A DNA stretch of 64,000 nucleotides from Pseudomonas sp. LS1212 (GTDB lineage Bacteria > Pseudomonadota > Gammaproteobacteria > Pseudomonadales > Pseudomonadaceae), in NCBI RefSeq assembly GCF_024741815.1, contig NZ_CP102951.1:5532001-5596000 (forward strand). The letters run 5' to 3'. The number at the start of each line of letters is the position of its first letter. Within the stretch, counting starts at the first letter, position 1. Made by a program: the position numbers and the translations under genes. The notes under the pieces were generated by a model. That model saw nothing but the letters and a program-made list of their open reading frames with translations, was not told the DNA's origin and ran no database searches. Positions 1 through 9,224 of the stretch are shown here, one piece after another.

Positions 1-581
1 TGCAGCAATACCTGGTCGGCCAGGTCCTGCGCGCTTTTCAGGGGCTGGCCTTGCAGCAGTTCCGGTGCGCAGACAGGAATCACATCTTCGCCAAACAGTT
101 CTATGCAGGTCGCCCCCGGCCACGTGCCCTGGCCGAAGAAAAACACCACATCCGCCTTGGCTTGCAGCAGGGCGAACGGCTCCAGTTCATTGCGGATATC
201 CAGGTGGATGTTCGGGTGTTTCTTGCCGAAGCCCTTGAGGTGAGGGATCAGCCAGCGCACGCCAAAGCTCGGCTGGGTCGCGACCTTGAGCACTTCGGTT
301 TCTTCGCCGTAGGACATGATGTAGCGACTGGACATGTCTACCTGGGTGAGGATTTTGTTCACCTCGGTGAGGTAGAGCGAACCGGCCGGCGTCAGCTGCA
401 AGCGCCGACGAATGCGCAGGAACAGGTGATGGCGCAGCATCTCCTCCAGTTGCGCGACCTGTTTGCTCACTGCGCTTTGGGTCAGGTGCAGCTCTTCGGC
501 GGCACGGGTGAAGCTCAAATGCCGGGCGGCGGCTTCGAAGCACTGCAAGGCGGCCATCGACGGCACCAGGCGTTTGGACAT
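1..581 (-). CDS. LysR-family transcriptional regulator (partial, 3' end beyond left edge)
   Basis: About 193 codons of a LysR-type regulator are present; its C-terminus lies outside the window. The N-terminus (MSKRLVPSMAALQCFEAAAR) leads into a winged helix-turn-helix (FTRAAEELHLTQSAVSKQVA, about residues 24-43), followed by the linker helix and the start of the periplasmic-binding-like effector domain. It is divergent from the aldehyde dehydrogenase at 722, with a 140-base shared intergenic region, the usual arrangement for a LysR regulator controlling its neighbour. The N-terminal wording is closest to GcvA-type members. Control of the lysine/pipecolate-type dehydrogenase is inferred from position only. 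Confidence 0.85.
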   Translation of the reverse strand, partial: MSKRLVPSMAALQCFEAAARHLSFTRAAEELHLTQSAVSKQVAQLEEMLRHHLFLRIRRRLQLTPAGSLYLTEVNKILTQVDMSSRYIMSYGEETEVLKVATQPSFGVRWLIPHLKGFGKKHPNIHLDIRNELEPFALLQAKADVVFFFGQGTWPGATCIELFGEDVIPVCAPELLQGQPLKSAQDLADQVLL

Positions 582-721
582 GTCGGTCTCGGTATGCAGA
601 CGCACATCATTACCTGACGGAATGATGTGCTGAATAAAGGTCGTTTGTTGCGCCAGAGTAATCGGATTAATACTGATCCTTATCACTGATTTCAACCACT
701 CATCAGATGCAGGAGAAGAAA

Positions 722-2212
722 ATGGTTGATGGACTGCTTAAAAGCCTGGGCGTACCGGCAAGTGCCTATACCCAAGGCAACCATCCCGTTCACACCCCCA
801 TCGATGGCAGCGCGATTGCCGCGGTCACCCTCGAGGGCAAGGCCGAAGTACTGGGCAAGATCGATGTTGCCGAGCATGCCTTCCAGGCCTGGCGCAATGT
901 GCCGGCGCCGCGTCGCGGTGAGCTGATTCGTTTGTTCGGTGAAGTCCTGCGTCAGCACAAGGCTCAACTGGGCGAGCTGGTTTCCATCGAAGCCGGCAAG
1001 ATCACCCAGGAAGGCTTGGGTGAAGTGCAGGAAATGATCGATATCTGCGACTTCGCCGTCGGCCTGTCACGCCAGCTCTACGGCTTGACCATCGCTTCGG
1101 AACGCCCGGGCCACCACATGCGTGAAACCTGGCACCCACTGGGTATCGTCGGGGTGATCAGTGCGTTCAACTTCCCGGTCGCGGTCTGGGCCTGGAACAC
1201 CACCCTGGCGCTGGTCTGCGGTAACGCCGTGCTGTGGAAGCCTTCGGAGAAAACCCCGCTGACTGCATTGGCTTGCCAGGCGTTGTTCGAGAAAGCCCTG
1301 CAAGCCTTCGGCGATGCGCCGCAAGGCTTGAGCCAACTGATCATCGGCGACCGTGACGCCGGCCAGGCACTGGTCGATGACCCGCGCGTGCCTCTGGTCA
1401 GTGCCACCGGCAGCACCCGCATGGGCCGCGAAGTCGGCCCACGGGTTGCCGCGCGTTTCGGTCGCAGCATCCTGGAGCTGGGCGGCAACAACGCCATGAT
1501 CCTGGCCCCTAGCGCCGACCTGGACCTGGCCGTGCGCGGCATTTTGTTCAGCGCCGTCGGGACTGCCGGCCAGCGGTGCACCACACTGCGTCGGTTGATC
1601 GTGCATCGCTCGGTCAAGGATGAAGTGCTGGCACGAATCAAGGCGGCCTATGCCAAGGTCCGTATCGGTGACCCGCGTCAGGACAACCTGGTCGGTCCGT
1701 TGATCGACAGGCAGGCCTTCCAGGCGATGCAGGACGCACTGACCCGCGCCCGCGATGAAGGCGGCAGCGTGTTCGGTGGCGAGCGTCAGCTGCAAGAGCA
1801 GTATCCGAACGCTTATTACGTGGCGCCGGCCATCGTTGAAATGCCTGGCCAGACCGATGTGGTCCGCCATGAAACCTTTGCACCGATTCTGTACGTACTG
1901 ACCTACGATTCGTTCGAGGACGCCTTGCGCCTGAACAACGAAGTCCCGCAGGGCTTGTCCTCGTGCATCTTCACTACCGACCTGCGCGAGGCCGAACGCT
2001 TCCAGAGCGCGGCGGGCAGCGACTGTGGCATTGCCAACGTCAACATCGGCACCAGCGGTGCGGAAATCGGCGGCGCCTTCGGTGGCGAGAAAGAAACCGG
2101 TGGGGGCCGTGAATCGGGCTCCGACTCCTGGAAAGCGTACATGCGTCGGCAGACCAACACCGTCAACTATTCCCGTGAGTTGCCGTTGGCGCAGGGGATT
2201 GTGTTCGACTGA
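722..2212 (+). CDS. amaB: Aldehyde dehydrogenase, AmaB type (L-piperidine-6-carboxylate / aminoadipate semialdehyde dehydrogenase)
   Basis: This is a 496-residue NAD-dependent aldehyde dehydrogenase. The catalytic Cys is C286 in GQRCTTLRR and the general-base Glu is E252 in LELGGNNAMI; the cofactor-binding stretch includes GSTRMGREV. The sequence is of the ALDH7/antiquitin class, which in Pseudomonas (AmaB) oxidises piperideine-6-carboxylate / 2-aminoadipate semialdehyde in lysine and pipecolate catabolism. An in-frame ATG lies at 707, but AGGAG at 711-715 is well spaced for the ATG at 722, giving the known family length. The partner oxidase amaA is not adjacent in this window. The family call is firm; the substrate is inferred from similarity and the LysR neighbour. 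Confidence 0.85.
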   Translation: MVDGLLKSLGVPASAYTQGNHPVHTPIDGSAIAAVTLEGKAEVLGKIDVAEHAFQAWRNVPAPRRGELIRLFGEVLRQHKAQLGELVSIEAGKITQEGLGEVQEMIDICDFAVGLSRQLYGLTIASERPGHHMRETWHPLGIVGVISAFNFPVAVWAWNTTLALVCGNAVLWKPSEKTPLTALACQALFEKALQAFGDAPQGLSQLIIGDRDAGQALVDDPRVPLVSATGSTRMGREVGPRVAARFGRSILELGGNNAMILAPSADLDLAVRGILFSAVGTAGQRCTTLRRLIVHRSVKDEVLARIKAAYAKVRIGDPRQDNLVGPLIDRQAFQAMQDALTRARDEGGSVFGGERQLQEQYPNAYYVAPAIVEMPGQTDVVRHETFAPILYVLTYDSFEDALRLNNEVPQGLSSCIFTTDLREAERFQSAAGSDCGIANVNIGTSGAEIGGAFGGEKETGGGRESGSDSWKAYMRRQTNTVNYSRELPLAQGIVFD

Positions 2213-2242
2213 AATCATGTAAGAACGAGCGCTTTGCGCTCG

Positions 2243-2295
2243 ATCGCTGGCAAGCCACACATGGTGCAGAGTGCTCTCTGTGGCTTGCCAGCGAT
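2243..2295. repeat. REP-type inverted repeat
   Basis: The two arms ATCGCTGGCAAGCCACA and its mirror TGTGGCTTGCCAGCGAT flank a short loop between the convergent amaB and EAL genes. The core GGCTTGCCAGCGAT is shared with the longer repeat at 6904-6978, so this is a member of the same Pseudomonas REP family. A small GAGCGC-TTTG-GCGCTC-like hairpin precedes it (2227-2241) and AAAGGCC-GAA-GGCCTTT follows it (about 2296-2312); either may help terminate transcription. Confidence 0.75.
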
Positions 2296-2311
2296 AAAGG
2301 CCGAAGGCCTT

Positions 2312-3982
2312 TCAACCCGCAGTTTGCACAGCCTGCGGCGACATCCCCACCATCAGAAAATCCAACAGCTGCTCCAGCGGCAATGGCCTGCTGATCAGGT
2401 AACCCTGAACCTGATCGCAGCCAAAGCTACGCAACAACGCCAATTGCTCCTGCGTTTCCACACCTTCGGCAACCACTTCCAGGTTGAGGTTATGCGCCAG
2501 GTTGATCATGGCGTGGACCAGCTTGCGATTCTCTTCGCGCTGTTCCATCCCGCCGACAAAGCTCCTGTCGACCTTGAGCAAGGTAATCGGCAGGCTGTTG
2601 AGGTGCACGAATGACGAGAACCCGGTACCGAAATCGTCCAGCGAGAAGCGCACGCCCAAGCGCCCGAGGGCGTCCATGGTCTGCTTGACCAGATCGTTGC
2701 GCCGCATCACCGCGGTTTCGGTCAGTTCGAATTCCAGCCACTGGGAATCGACGCCATGTTCGACGATCAATCGGCTCAAGGTCGCCAGCAACTGGCTGTC
2801 CTGGAACTGCCGGAATGAAAGGTTCACCGCCATGTGCAAGGCCGGCAGCCCCTGCTCACGCAGCACCTGCATATCGCGCAGGGCTCGCGAGATCACCCAA
2901 TAACCCAGCGGCACGATCAGCCCGCTCTGTTCAGCCAGTGGCACGAACTCACTCGGAGGCAGCAAACCGCGTTCGTCGTGGCGCCAGCGCACCAGCGCCT
3001 CAAGCCCGACGATCTGGCCGTCCTCAAGGTTCATTCGCGGCTGGTAATGCAACTCCAGCTCATCACGGCGCAAGGCCCGGCGCAGTTCGCTTTCAAGGTC
3101 CGCGAGGCTACGCGCATTGCGATTGATGCTTTCGTTGAAGATATGGAAGGTACAGCCCTGCGTGCTCTTGGCCTGCTGCATGGCGATATGCGCGTGCCAC
3201 ATCAAGGGGTCGGCGCCACCCTCGGCCCGGGCATGGGCCACACCCAGGCTGCAGCCGATCAACAGGCTGTCGCCGTCGATCCAGTAGGGCTCGGCCATGG
3301 TTTCGGTAATCCGCTCGGCCAGCCACTCTGCACGGCGCGGCTCGCGCCGGGTGTCGATCAGCAGGGCGAACTCGTCGCTGCCCAGGCGTGCCAGTTGGTC
3401 GCCTGCTTCGAGCTGGCTCTTCAACCGCCCCACCACTTGCAGGATCAGACGATCGCCCGCCTGATGCCCCAATGCGTCGTTGGCATGCCGGAAGTTGTCC
3501 AGGTCCAGATGACCGAGGGCCACGCCACGGCCCTCATGCTCGGCCAGGCGTGCCGCGAGCAGCGTCTGGAAACCCTGGCGATTGGCAATGCCCGTCAACG
3601 GGTCCTGCTCGGCAAGGCGTTGCAGGGTCATTTCCAGTACCCCACGCTCGCGGACATGCCGCAGGCAACGGCGCAAGGTATCCGGGCTCAAGGCTTTGCG
3701 CACCAACCAGTCACTGACACCGAGCGGCGCCTGGGCCGGTTCCTGTTCGAGCAACATCACCATCGGCAAATCGCAGCGCCCCGATGCCGGCTGCAGCTCA
3801 GGGGTGCACAGCAGCACAGCCATACGGTCCTCGGCGAACAGGCTGCTGACAGACTCCCAGGTCGGAGCACTGATCAGCACTGCCGTACCCGCCAACGGAA
3901 CCAGACACTCGCGCAACACCGTCGACCACTCGGGCTCATCGGCCAAAAGCAGCAAACGCAATGGTTCGACAGGCGTAGACAA
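2312..3982 (-). CDS. Degenerate GGDEF / EAL-domain protein (probable c-di-GMP phosphodiesterase)
   Basis: Protein of 556 residues. Residues 1-120 resemble a receiver-like fold but show no obvious phospho-acceptor Asp. Residues about 150-305 form a GGDEF domain whose active-site loop reads RLGSDEF, the second Gly replaced by Ser, so cyclase activity is doubtful. Residues about 310-550 form an EAL domain with EALVRW, NLS, ELTE, DDFGTGFSS, the KVDRSF lysine and AEGVET, consistent with an active phosphodiesterase. The start is a TTG at 3982 preceded by AAGGAG at 5-base spacing. It is convergent with amaB and divergent from rep. The protein would act in the cytoplasm to lower c-di-GMP; the input signal is unknown. 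Confidence 0.88.
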   Translation of the reverse strand: MSTPVEPLRLLLLADEPEWSTVLRECLVPLAGTAVLISAPTWESVSSLFAEDRMAVLLCTPELQPASGRCDLPMVMLLEQEPAQAPLGVSDWLVRKALSPDTLRRCLRHVRERGVLEMTLQRLAEQDPLTGIANRQGFQTLLAARLAEHEGRGVALGHLDLDNFRHANDALGHQAGDRLILQVVGRLKSQLEAGDQLARLGSDEFALLIDTRREPRRAEWLAERITETMAEPYWIDGDSLLIGCSLGVAHARAEGGADPLMWHAHIAMQQAKSTQGCTFHIFNESINRNARSLADLESELRRALRRDELELHYQPRMNLEDGQIVGLEALVRWRHDERGLLPPSEFVPLAEQSGLIVPLGYWVISRALRDMQVLREQGLPALHMAVNLSFRQFQDSQLLATLSRLIVEHGVDSQWLEFELTETAVMRRNDLVKQTMDALGRLGVRFSLDDFGTGFSSFVHLNSLPITLLKVDRSFVGGMEQREENRKLVHAMINLAHNLNLEVVAEGVETQEQLALLRSFGCDQVQGYLISRPLPLEQLLDFLMVGMSPQAVQTAG

Positions 3983-4247
3983 GCTTGCTCCTTAGGACAG
4001 TTTTACAGTCAGTGGCAGTTTGGCATCGGTCGGATCATGATAAATCATCAATGTGAATGATTTTCAATAATTCCCCATGCCACTCTAATCTCGATCAGCC
4101 ATTGCGATTTTGCCAAGCATCCTGCGTGAAAGTATCAAAACCGGCAAATTTAGATAGAGGGATGCGTCACAGTGTCAGACGGTCGCGGCAGAATCTCTCG
4201 ACCCTGTTAAAATGCCCGGCCATTTTTCAAGTGACCCTTTTCCCGCC

Positions 4248-6257
4248 ATGTCCCGACTCAATCCCCGGCAACAAGAAGCCGTGAACTACGTCGGCGGCCC
4301 TCTTTTGGTGCTCGCCGGTGCTGGCTCCGGCAAGACCAGCGTGATCACCCGTAAAATCGCGCACCTGATCCAGAATTGCGGCATTCGTGCGCAGTACATC
4401 GTCGCCATGACCTTTACCAACAAGGCCGCGAGGGAGATGAAGGAACGGGTCGGCACCCTGCTGCGCGGTGGCGAAGGGCGTGGCCTGACGGTGTCGACCT
4501 TTCACAACCTGGGCCTGAACATCATTCGCAAGGAACACGTGCGACTGGGCTACAAGCCGGGCTTTTCGATCTTCGACGAAACCGATGTCAAAGCCCTGAT
4601 GACCGACATCATGCAGAAGGAATACTCGGGCGACGACGGCGTCGACGAGATCAAGAACATGATCGGTGCCTGGAAAAACGACCTGGTCCTGCCGCCCGAA
4701 GCCCTGGAAAACGCCCGCAATCCCAAGGAACAGACCGCCGCGATCGTCTACACGCACTACCAACGCACGCTCAAGGCGTTCAATGCGGTGGATTTCGACG
4801 ACTTGATCCTGCTGCCGGTGAAGCTGTTCCAGGAACACGCCGACATCCTGGAAAAGTGGCAGAACAAGGTCCGCTACCTGCTGGTGGACGAATACCAGGA
4901 CACCAACGCCAGTCAGTATCTGCTGGTGAAATTGCTGATCGGCACGCGCAACCAGTTCACCGTGGTCGGCGACGATGACCAGTCGATCTACGCCTGGCGT
5001 GGCGCCCGTCCGGAAAACCTGATGCTGCTCAAGGACGATTACCCCGCCTTGAAGGTGGTGATGCTCGAACAGAACTATCGCTCCACCAGCCGCATCCTGC
5101 GCTGCGCCAACGTACTGATTTCGAACAACCCGCACGCTTTCGAAAAGCAGCTGTGGAGTGAAATGGGCCACGGTGACGAGATCCGCGTGATCCGCTGCCG
5201 CAACGAAGATGCCGAAGCCGAGCGCGTGGCCGTGGAAATCCTCAGCCTGCACCTGCGCACCGACCGCCCGTACAGCGATTTTGCGATTCTCTACCGCGGC
5301 AACTACCAGGCCAAGCTGATCGAGCTGAAGCTGCAGCATCACCAGGTGCCTTATCGCCTCTCCGGCGGCAACAGCTTTTTCGGGCGCCAGGAGGTCAAGG
5401 ACCTGATGGCCTACTTCCGCCTGCTGGTGAACCCGGATGACGACAACGCCTTTCTGCGGGTCATCAACGTGCCGCGCCGGGAAATCGGCTCGACCACCCT
5501 GGAGAAGCTCGGCAATTATGCCACCGAACGCAAGGTGTCGATGTATGCCGCCACCGATGAGCTGGGCCTGGGCGAGCACCTGGACAGCCGCTTCACTGAC
5601 CGCCTGCAGCGTTTCAAGCGCTGGATGGACGGGGTACGCCAACAAGTCGCCCAGGAAGATCCGATCGGCGCCCTGCGCAGCATGGTCATGGACATCGACT
5701 ACGAGAACTGGATTCGTACCAACAGTTCCAGCGACAAGGCCGCCGACTACCGCATGGGCAACGTCTGGTTCTTGATCGAGGCGCTGAAGAACACCCTGGA
5801 AAAAGACGAAGATGGCAATATGACCATCGAAGAAGCCATCGGCAAGCTGGTCTTGCGCGACATGCTCGAACGTCAACAGGAAGAGGAAGATGGCGCCGAA
5901 GGCGTGCAGATGATGACCCTGCACGCCTCCAAGGGCCTGGAATTCCCTTACGTGTTCATCATGGGCATGGAGGAGGAGATCCTTCCGCACCGCTCCAGCA
6001 TCGAGGCCGACACCATCGAAGAGGAGCGCCGGCTGGCCTATGTCGGGATCACTCGGGCCCGCCAGACCCTGGCATTCACCTTCGCCGGCAAGCGCAAGCA
6101 ATACGGCGAGATCATCGATTGTGCGCCGAGCCGCTTCCTCGATGAGCTGCCACCGGACGACCTGGCCTGGGAAGGCAACGACGATACACCGACGGAAGTC
6201 AAAGCCGTGCGCGGCAACAACGCACTGGCAGACATCCGCGCCATGCTCAAGCGTTAA
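4248..6257 (+). CDS. rep: ATP-dependent DNA helicase Rep
   Basis: This is a 669-residue superfamily 1A helicase. The Walker A motif GAGSGKT is at residues 24-30, with MTFTNKAAREMKERV (motif Ia), DEYQDTN (Walker B), GDDDQSIYAWRGA (motif III region), and late motifs including TLHASKGLEFPYVF and VGITRARQTL. It unwinds DNA 3' to 5' and helps replication forks past bound proteins. Rep proteins begin MSRLNPRQQEAV, so the ATG at 4248 is preferred over an in-frame ATG at 4212 that would add 12 atypical residues. It is followed 60 bases later by xpt in the same direction. Confidence 0.97.
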   Translation: MSRLNPRQQEAVNYVGGPLLVLAGAGSGKTSVITRKIAHLIQNCGIRAQYIVAMTFTNKAAREMKERVGTLLRGGEGRGLTVSTFHNLGLNIIRKEHVRLGYKPGFSIFDETDVKALMTDIMQKEYSGDDGVDEIKNMIGAWKNDLVLPPEALENARNPKEQTAAIVYTHYQRTLKAFNAVDFDDLILLPVKLFQEHADILEKWQNKVRYLLVDEYQDTNASQYLLVKLLIGTRNQFTVVGDDDQSIYAWRGARPENLMLLKDDYPALKVVMLEQNYRSTSRILRCANVLISNNPHAFEKQLWSEMGHGDEIRVIRCRNEDAEAERVAVEILSLHLRTDRPYSDFAILYRGNYQAKLIELKLQHHQVPYRLSGGNSFFGRQEVKDLMAYFRLLVNPDDDNAFLRVINVPRREIGSTTLEKLGNYATERKVSMYAATDELGLGEHLDSRFTDRLQRFKRWMDGVRQQVAQEDPIGALRSMVMDIDYENWIRTNSSSDKAADYRMGNVWFLIEALKNTLEKDEDGNMTIEEAIGKLVLRDMLERQQEEEDGAEGVQMMTLHASKGLEFPYVFIMGMEEEILPHRSSIEADTIEEERRLAYVGITRARQTLAFTFAGKRKQYGEIIDCAPSRFLDELPPDDLAWEGNDDTPTEVKAVRGNNALADIRAMLKR

Positions 6258-6267
6258 TAAATCAACC

Positions 6268-6296
6268 CGGCCTCGACCCTTGCGTCGGGGCCCTTT
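6268..6296 (+). terminator. Possible hairpin between rep and xpt
   Basis: GGCCTCGAC and GTCGGGGCC can pair around a short loop just after the rep stop codon, followed by CTTTGG. The T-run is weak, so partial termination or attenuation into xpt is the most that can be said. Confidence 0.35.
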
Positions 6297-6316
6297 GGCT
6301 ACATTGAGGAACCGCC

Positions 6317-6889
6317 GTGGAAGCACTGCACAAAAAGATTCGCGAAGAAGGCATCGTGCTTTCCAGTCAAGTCCTGAAGGTTGACGCCTTTCTCAACCAC
6401 CAGATCGACCCCGCGCTGATGCAACTGATCGGTGACGAATTCGCCCGCCTGTTCGCCGACGCCGGTGTCACCAAGATCGTCACCATCGAAGCCTCAGGCA
6501 TCGCTCCGGCGATCATGACCGGCCTGAAACTGGGTGTACCGGTGATTTTCGCGCGCAAGCATCAGTCCCTGACCCTGACTGAAAACCTGCTGACCGCGTC
6601 GGTCTACTCCTTCACCAAGCAGACCGAGAGCACCGTGGCGATCTCCCCACGGCATCTGAACAGCAGCGACCGCGTGCTGGTCATCGATGACTTCCTGGCC
6701 AATGGCAAGGCTTCGCAAGCGCTCATCTCGATCATCAAGCAAGCCGGCGCCAGTGTCGCGGGCCTGGGCATCGTCATCGAGAAGTCGTTCCAGGGCGGTC
6801 GTGCCGAGCTGGATTCGCAGGGCTACCGGGTTGAATCGCTGGCGCGAGTCAAATCGCTGGCCGGTGGTGTGGTTACCTTCATCGAGTGA
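6317..6889 (+). CDS. xpt: Xanthine phosphoribosyltransferase
   Basis: Protein of 190 residues, the usual length. It converts xanthine and PRPP to XMP in purine salvage. The PRPP-binding signature is VLVIDDFLANGKA at about residues 123-135, and the N-terminus MEALHKKIREEGIVLSSQVL is typical of Xpt. The start is GTG at 6317 with GAGGA seven bases upstream. It lies downstream of rep in the same orientation and is convergent with the acetyl-CoA hydrolase family gene, with a large REP palindrome between them. Confidence 0.96.
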   Translation: MEALHKKIREEGIVLSSQVLKVDAFLNHQIDPALMQLIGDEFARLFADAGVTKIVTIEASGIAPAIMTGLKLGVPVIFARKHQSLTLTENLLTASVYSFTKQTESTVAISPRHLNSSDRVLVIDDFLANGKASQALISIIKQAGASVAGLGIVIEKSFQGGRAELDSQGYRVESLARVKSLAGGVVTFIE

Positions 6890-6903
6890 GGCTTTCGGGC
6901 CTC

Positions 6904-6978
6904 ATCGCTGGCAAGCCAGCTCCCACAGAGATTTGCAGGGTATCCACTATCCTATGTGGGAGCTGGCTTGCCAGCGAT
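6904..6978. repeat. REP doublet (REPIN-like palindrome)
   Basis: The 24-base arms at 6904-6927 and 6955-6978 are perfect reverse complements; the left arm begins ATCGCTGGCAAGCCAGCTCC. The unit GTGGGAGCTGGCTTGCCAGC belongs to a very common Pseudomonas REP family, here as an inverted pair separated by 27 bases. It sits between the convergent stop codons of xpt and the following gene, the usual place for such elements, and may also act as a bidirectional terminator. Confidence 0.9.
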
Positions 6979-6984
6979 AGGGCG

Positions 6985-8904
6985 TCACGCGGTAGCTTGC
7001 AGGCCTGCCAATAGCAGTCTCTGATACAGCTCCTCACGCAACCCCTGCGGTTGCTCCAGCTGCATGCGCGCAAGCTGCGCCGGGAACGCCGAAGGCCCCG
7101 GTGCATCGAGCGTCGCCTTGCCCAATTCGAGAATCTCGCTGAGCTTGAACTTGCTCTTGAGCCAGTTCAACGCACGCAACAGGTCCTGCTCTTCACTGCT
7201 GAAATCACACCCCAACGGGTACTGCGCAAAAAGCTGTGGGTGTCGCGCCTCAATCGCCTGCAAACGCTGCGGCGTATTATCGGTAAAGCGCGGATCAAGG
7301 CTAAAGCCCTCGGGTAACTTGCCGGCCTTTTGCGCCTGTTCGATCAGCCCCGGCTGGAAGCGTGAATCGCTGATATTGAGCAGCGCTTCGATCACTTTGG
7401 CATCGGTTTTCCCGCGTAGATCGGCAATGCCGTACTCGGTAACCACCACGTCACGCAGGTGTCGTGGGATGGTGCAGTGCCCGTACTCCCAGACCACATT
7501 GGAACTGATCACGCCACCGGACTCGCGCCAGCTGCGCAGCAGCAGAACCGACCGCGCGCCCTCCAGCGCATGCCCCTGTACGACGAAGTTGTACTGCCCA
7601 CCAACGCCACTGAGCACCCTGCCGTCTTCCAGTTGGTCGGCCACCCCGGCACCAAGCAGGGTCACGGTAAACGCGCTGTTGATAAAGCGCGCATCGCGCC
7701 GTTGCAGACGCTTCAGGGTTTCCTGCCCATAGAGTTCGTTGATGTAGCTGATGGCTGTCATATTGACCGCATCGAGCGTACTGGCCGGCAGCTCGCGCAG
7801 GCGCTGGTAGAAGCTTTGCGGGCCAAGGAAGAATCCGCCGTGAATCAACACCCCGTCCGGCTGCGCGGCTTCGTCGAGCAGGCCGGCATTGGCCTGGCGT
7901 TGCCGCGCCTCATCAGGGTAGACCTTGCGTCGCACCACACCGGCTTCGGCGAGCGCCAGCAGACCGTTGACGAACATTTCGCTGCAACCATAGAGCCCCT
8001 GGGCAAAAGGCGCGCTCCCACCTTCACGGTCGATCAGCGGCTGCCAGGGTGTCAGGTCGAAATCACCCAGCAGTGCCTGGTAGGCCGGGTTGTCCGCTTG
8101 CCGGGCGAGCAGCGCTGCGGTCAAGGCATCGCCCATCGAACCAATACCGATCTGCAAGGTACCGCCATCGCGCACCAGGGTACTGGCATGCAGGCCAATG
8201 CAATGATCCTGCAAGCCCACCGGCATGTTCGGCGTGGAAAACAGCCGCTTGTGCTCCACCTCATCGATGAGCAGGTCGAACATTGAGTTGTCGACCTCGG
8301 CATCACCGGGCATCGCCGGCAGTTCGGCATGAACTTGCCCAAGTATCAGGATGGTTTCACCCGCCGCGCGCCGCTTGGCGATCATCGGCAACAGATCGAG
8401 GGTGATGTCCGGGTTACAGCTCAAACTGAGGCGATCGGCCTGTTGTGGAACCTGGGCGACCAGTTGCGCCACCAGGTTCAAACCATTGGCGTTGATGTCC
8501 CGGGCGGCGTGGCTGTAGTTGCTGCTGACATAATCCTGCTGGGCGCAGCGGCTATTGAGCAGGCTGCCTGGCTGCAGGTAAAACTGCTCGATGCGGATAT
8601 TCTCCGGCAGGCTGTCGCCTTGCACATCCGCCAGGTAGTCAAGCTCTTCGTAGTCACCGAAGACCCGCTCGACAAAAGGTTCGAGAAAGCGCCGCTGCAA
8701 CCCATCGCCCAATGGCGGACGCCCCAGGCTCAAGGCGGTGTAGATCGTCAATTGGCGTTCAGGCAGTTGCCTGATCCGGGCATACAACGCGTTGACGAAG
8801 CGATTCGGCTTGCCCAGACCCAGCGGCAGGCCCATATGGATATGTGCAGGCAGACGTGTCAGCACCTGGTCGACCGCGCGTTCAACGGAACAGATTTGCA
8901 ACAT
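6985..8904 (-). CDS. Acetyl-CoA hydrolase/transferase family protein
   Basis: Protein of 639 residues. The C-terminal half carries acetyl-CoA hydrolase/transferase family features: GVGGQYNFVVQGHALEGAR, then VVTEYGIADLRGKTDAK and the NISDSRFQPGL segment. It is longer than the roughly 500-residue classical members because of an extended N-terminal half. It could transfer or hydrolyse CoA from acetyl-CoA or another short acyl-CoA; the substrate is unknown. Two ATGs lie six bases apart; GGGGAG abuts the one at 8910 and is correctly spaced for 8904, which is therefore chosen. The gene is a conserved neighbour of xpt in P. putida relatives. Confidence 0.85.
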   Translation of the reverse strand: MLQICSVERAVDQVLTRLPAHIHMGLPLGLGKPNRFVNALYARIRQLPERQLTIYTALSLGRPPLGDGLQRRFLEPFVERVFGDYEELDYLADVQGDSLPENIRIEQFYLQPGSLLNSRCAQQDYVSSNYSHAARDINANGLNLVAQLVAQVPQQADRLSLSCNPDITLDLLPMIAKRRAAGETILILGQVHAELPAMPGDAEVDNSMFDLLIDEVEHKRLFSTPNMPVGLQDHCIGLHASTLVRDGGTLQIGIGSMGDALTAALLARQADNPAYQALLGDFDLTPWQPLIDREGGSAPFAQGLYGCSEMFVNGLLALAEAGVVRRKVYPDEARQRQANAGLLDEAAQPDGVLIHGGFFLGPQSFYQRLRELPASTLDAVNMTAISYINELYGQETLKRLQRRDARFINSAFTVTLLGAGVADQLEDGRVLSGVGGQYNFVVQGHALEGARSVLLLRSWRESGGVISSNVVWEYGHCTIPRHLRDVVVTEYGIADLRGKTDAKVIEALLNISDSRFQPGLIEQAQKAGKLPEGFSLDPRFTDNTPQRLQAIEARHPQLFAQYPLGCDFSSEEQDLLRALNWLKSKFKLSEILELGKATLDAPGPSAFPAQLARMQLEQPQGLREELYQRLLLAGLQATA

Positions 8905-9038
8905 ATCCATCTCCCCTTCAGCCCCCTGAGCCTCTCCGGCCCGGATGGAATGATTTTAGCTGCACTTCAATAATATAACTGACATCAGTTTTGCGAAGAG
9001 GCATTTAAGACTAAAAAAGTTTCTTTAAATTCACATAG

Positions 9039-9224
9039 TTAAACACCGAGAAACTTTCGATACCACGCTCCGAGGAAATCTCTGACGGACAGTCCTCTCA
9101 GCATTCCAAGCCGTTTCTGATTGACCTCAATTTCCGCCTCAACAACACTTCGATCAAGCAACATAAATCCAATCCATGCACTCTCAAAAACAAACACAAT
9201 GAGGAAGAGCCAGATGAACAACAC
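9039..9224 (-). CDS. Small hypothetical membrane protein
   Basis: A 61-codon frame starting at GTG encodes a strongly hydrophobic N-terminal segment (LFIWLFLIVFVFESAWIGFML), which would span the membrane once, then a charged tail ending in RDFLGAWYRKFLGV. The stretch is AT-rich compared with the flanking core genes, suggesting acquired DNA. The ribosome-binding site is poor (TTTAG just before the GTG). No family is recognised. It may be a real small membrane protein or the C-terminal remnant of a longer gene. Confidence 0.4.
   Translation of the reverse strand: MLFIWLFLIVFVFESAWIGFMLLDRSVVEAEIEVNQKRLGMLRGLSVRDFLGAWYRKFLGV

Noticed and set aside
4227..6326. Open frame of 699 codons opposite rep
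   Set aside because: Antisense to a clear Rep helicase; composition of a shadow frame, no motifs.
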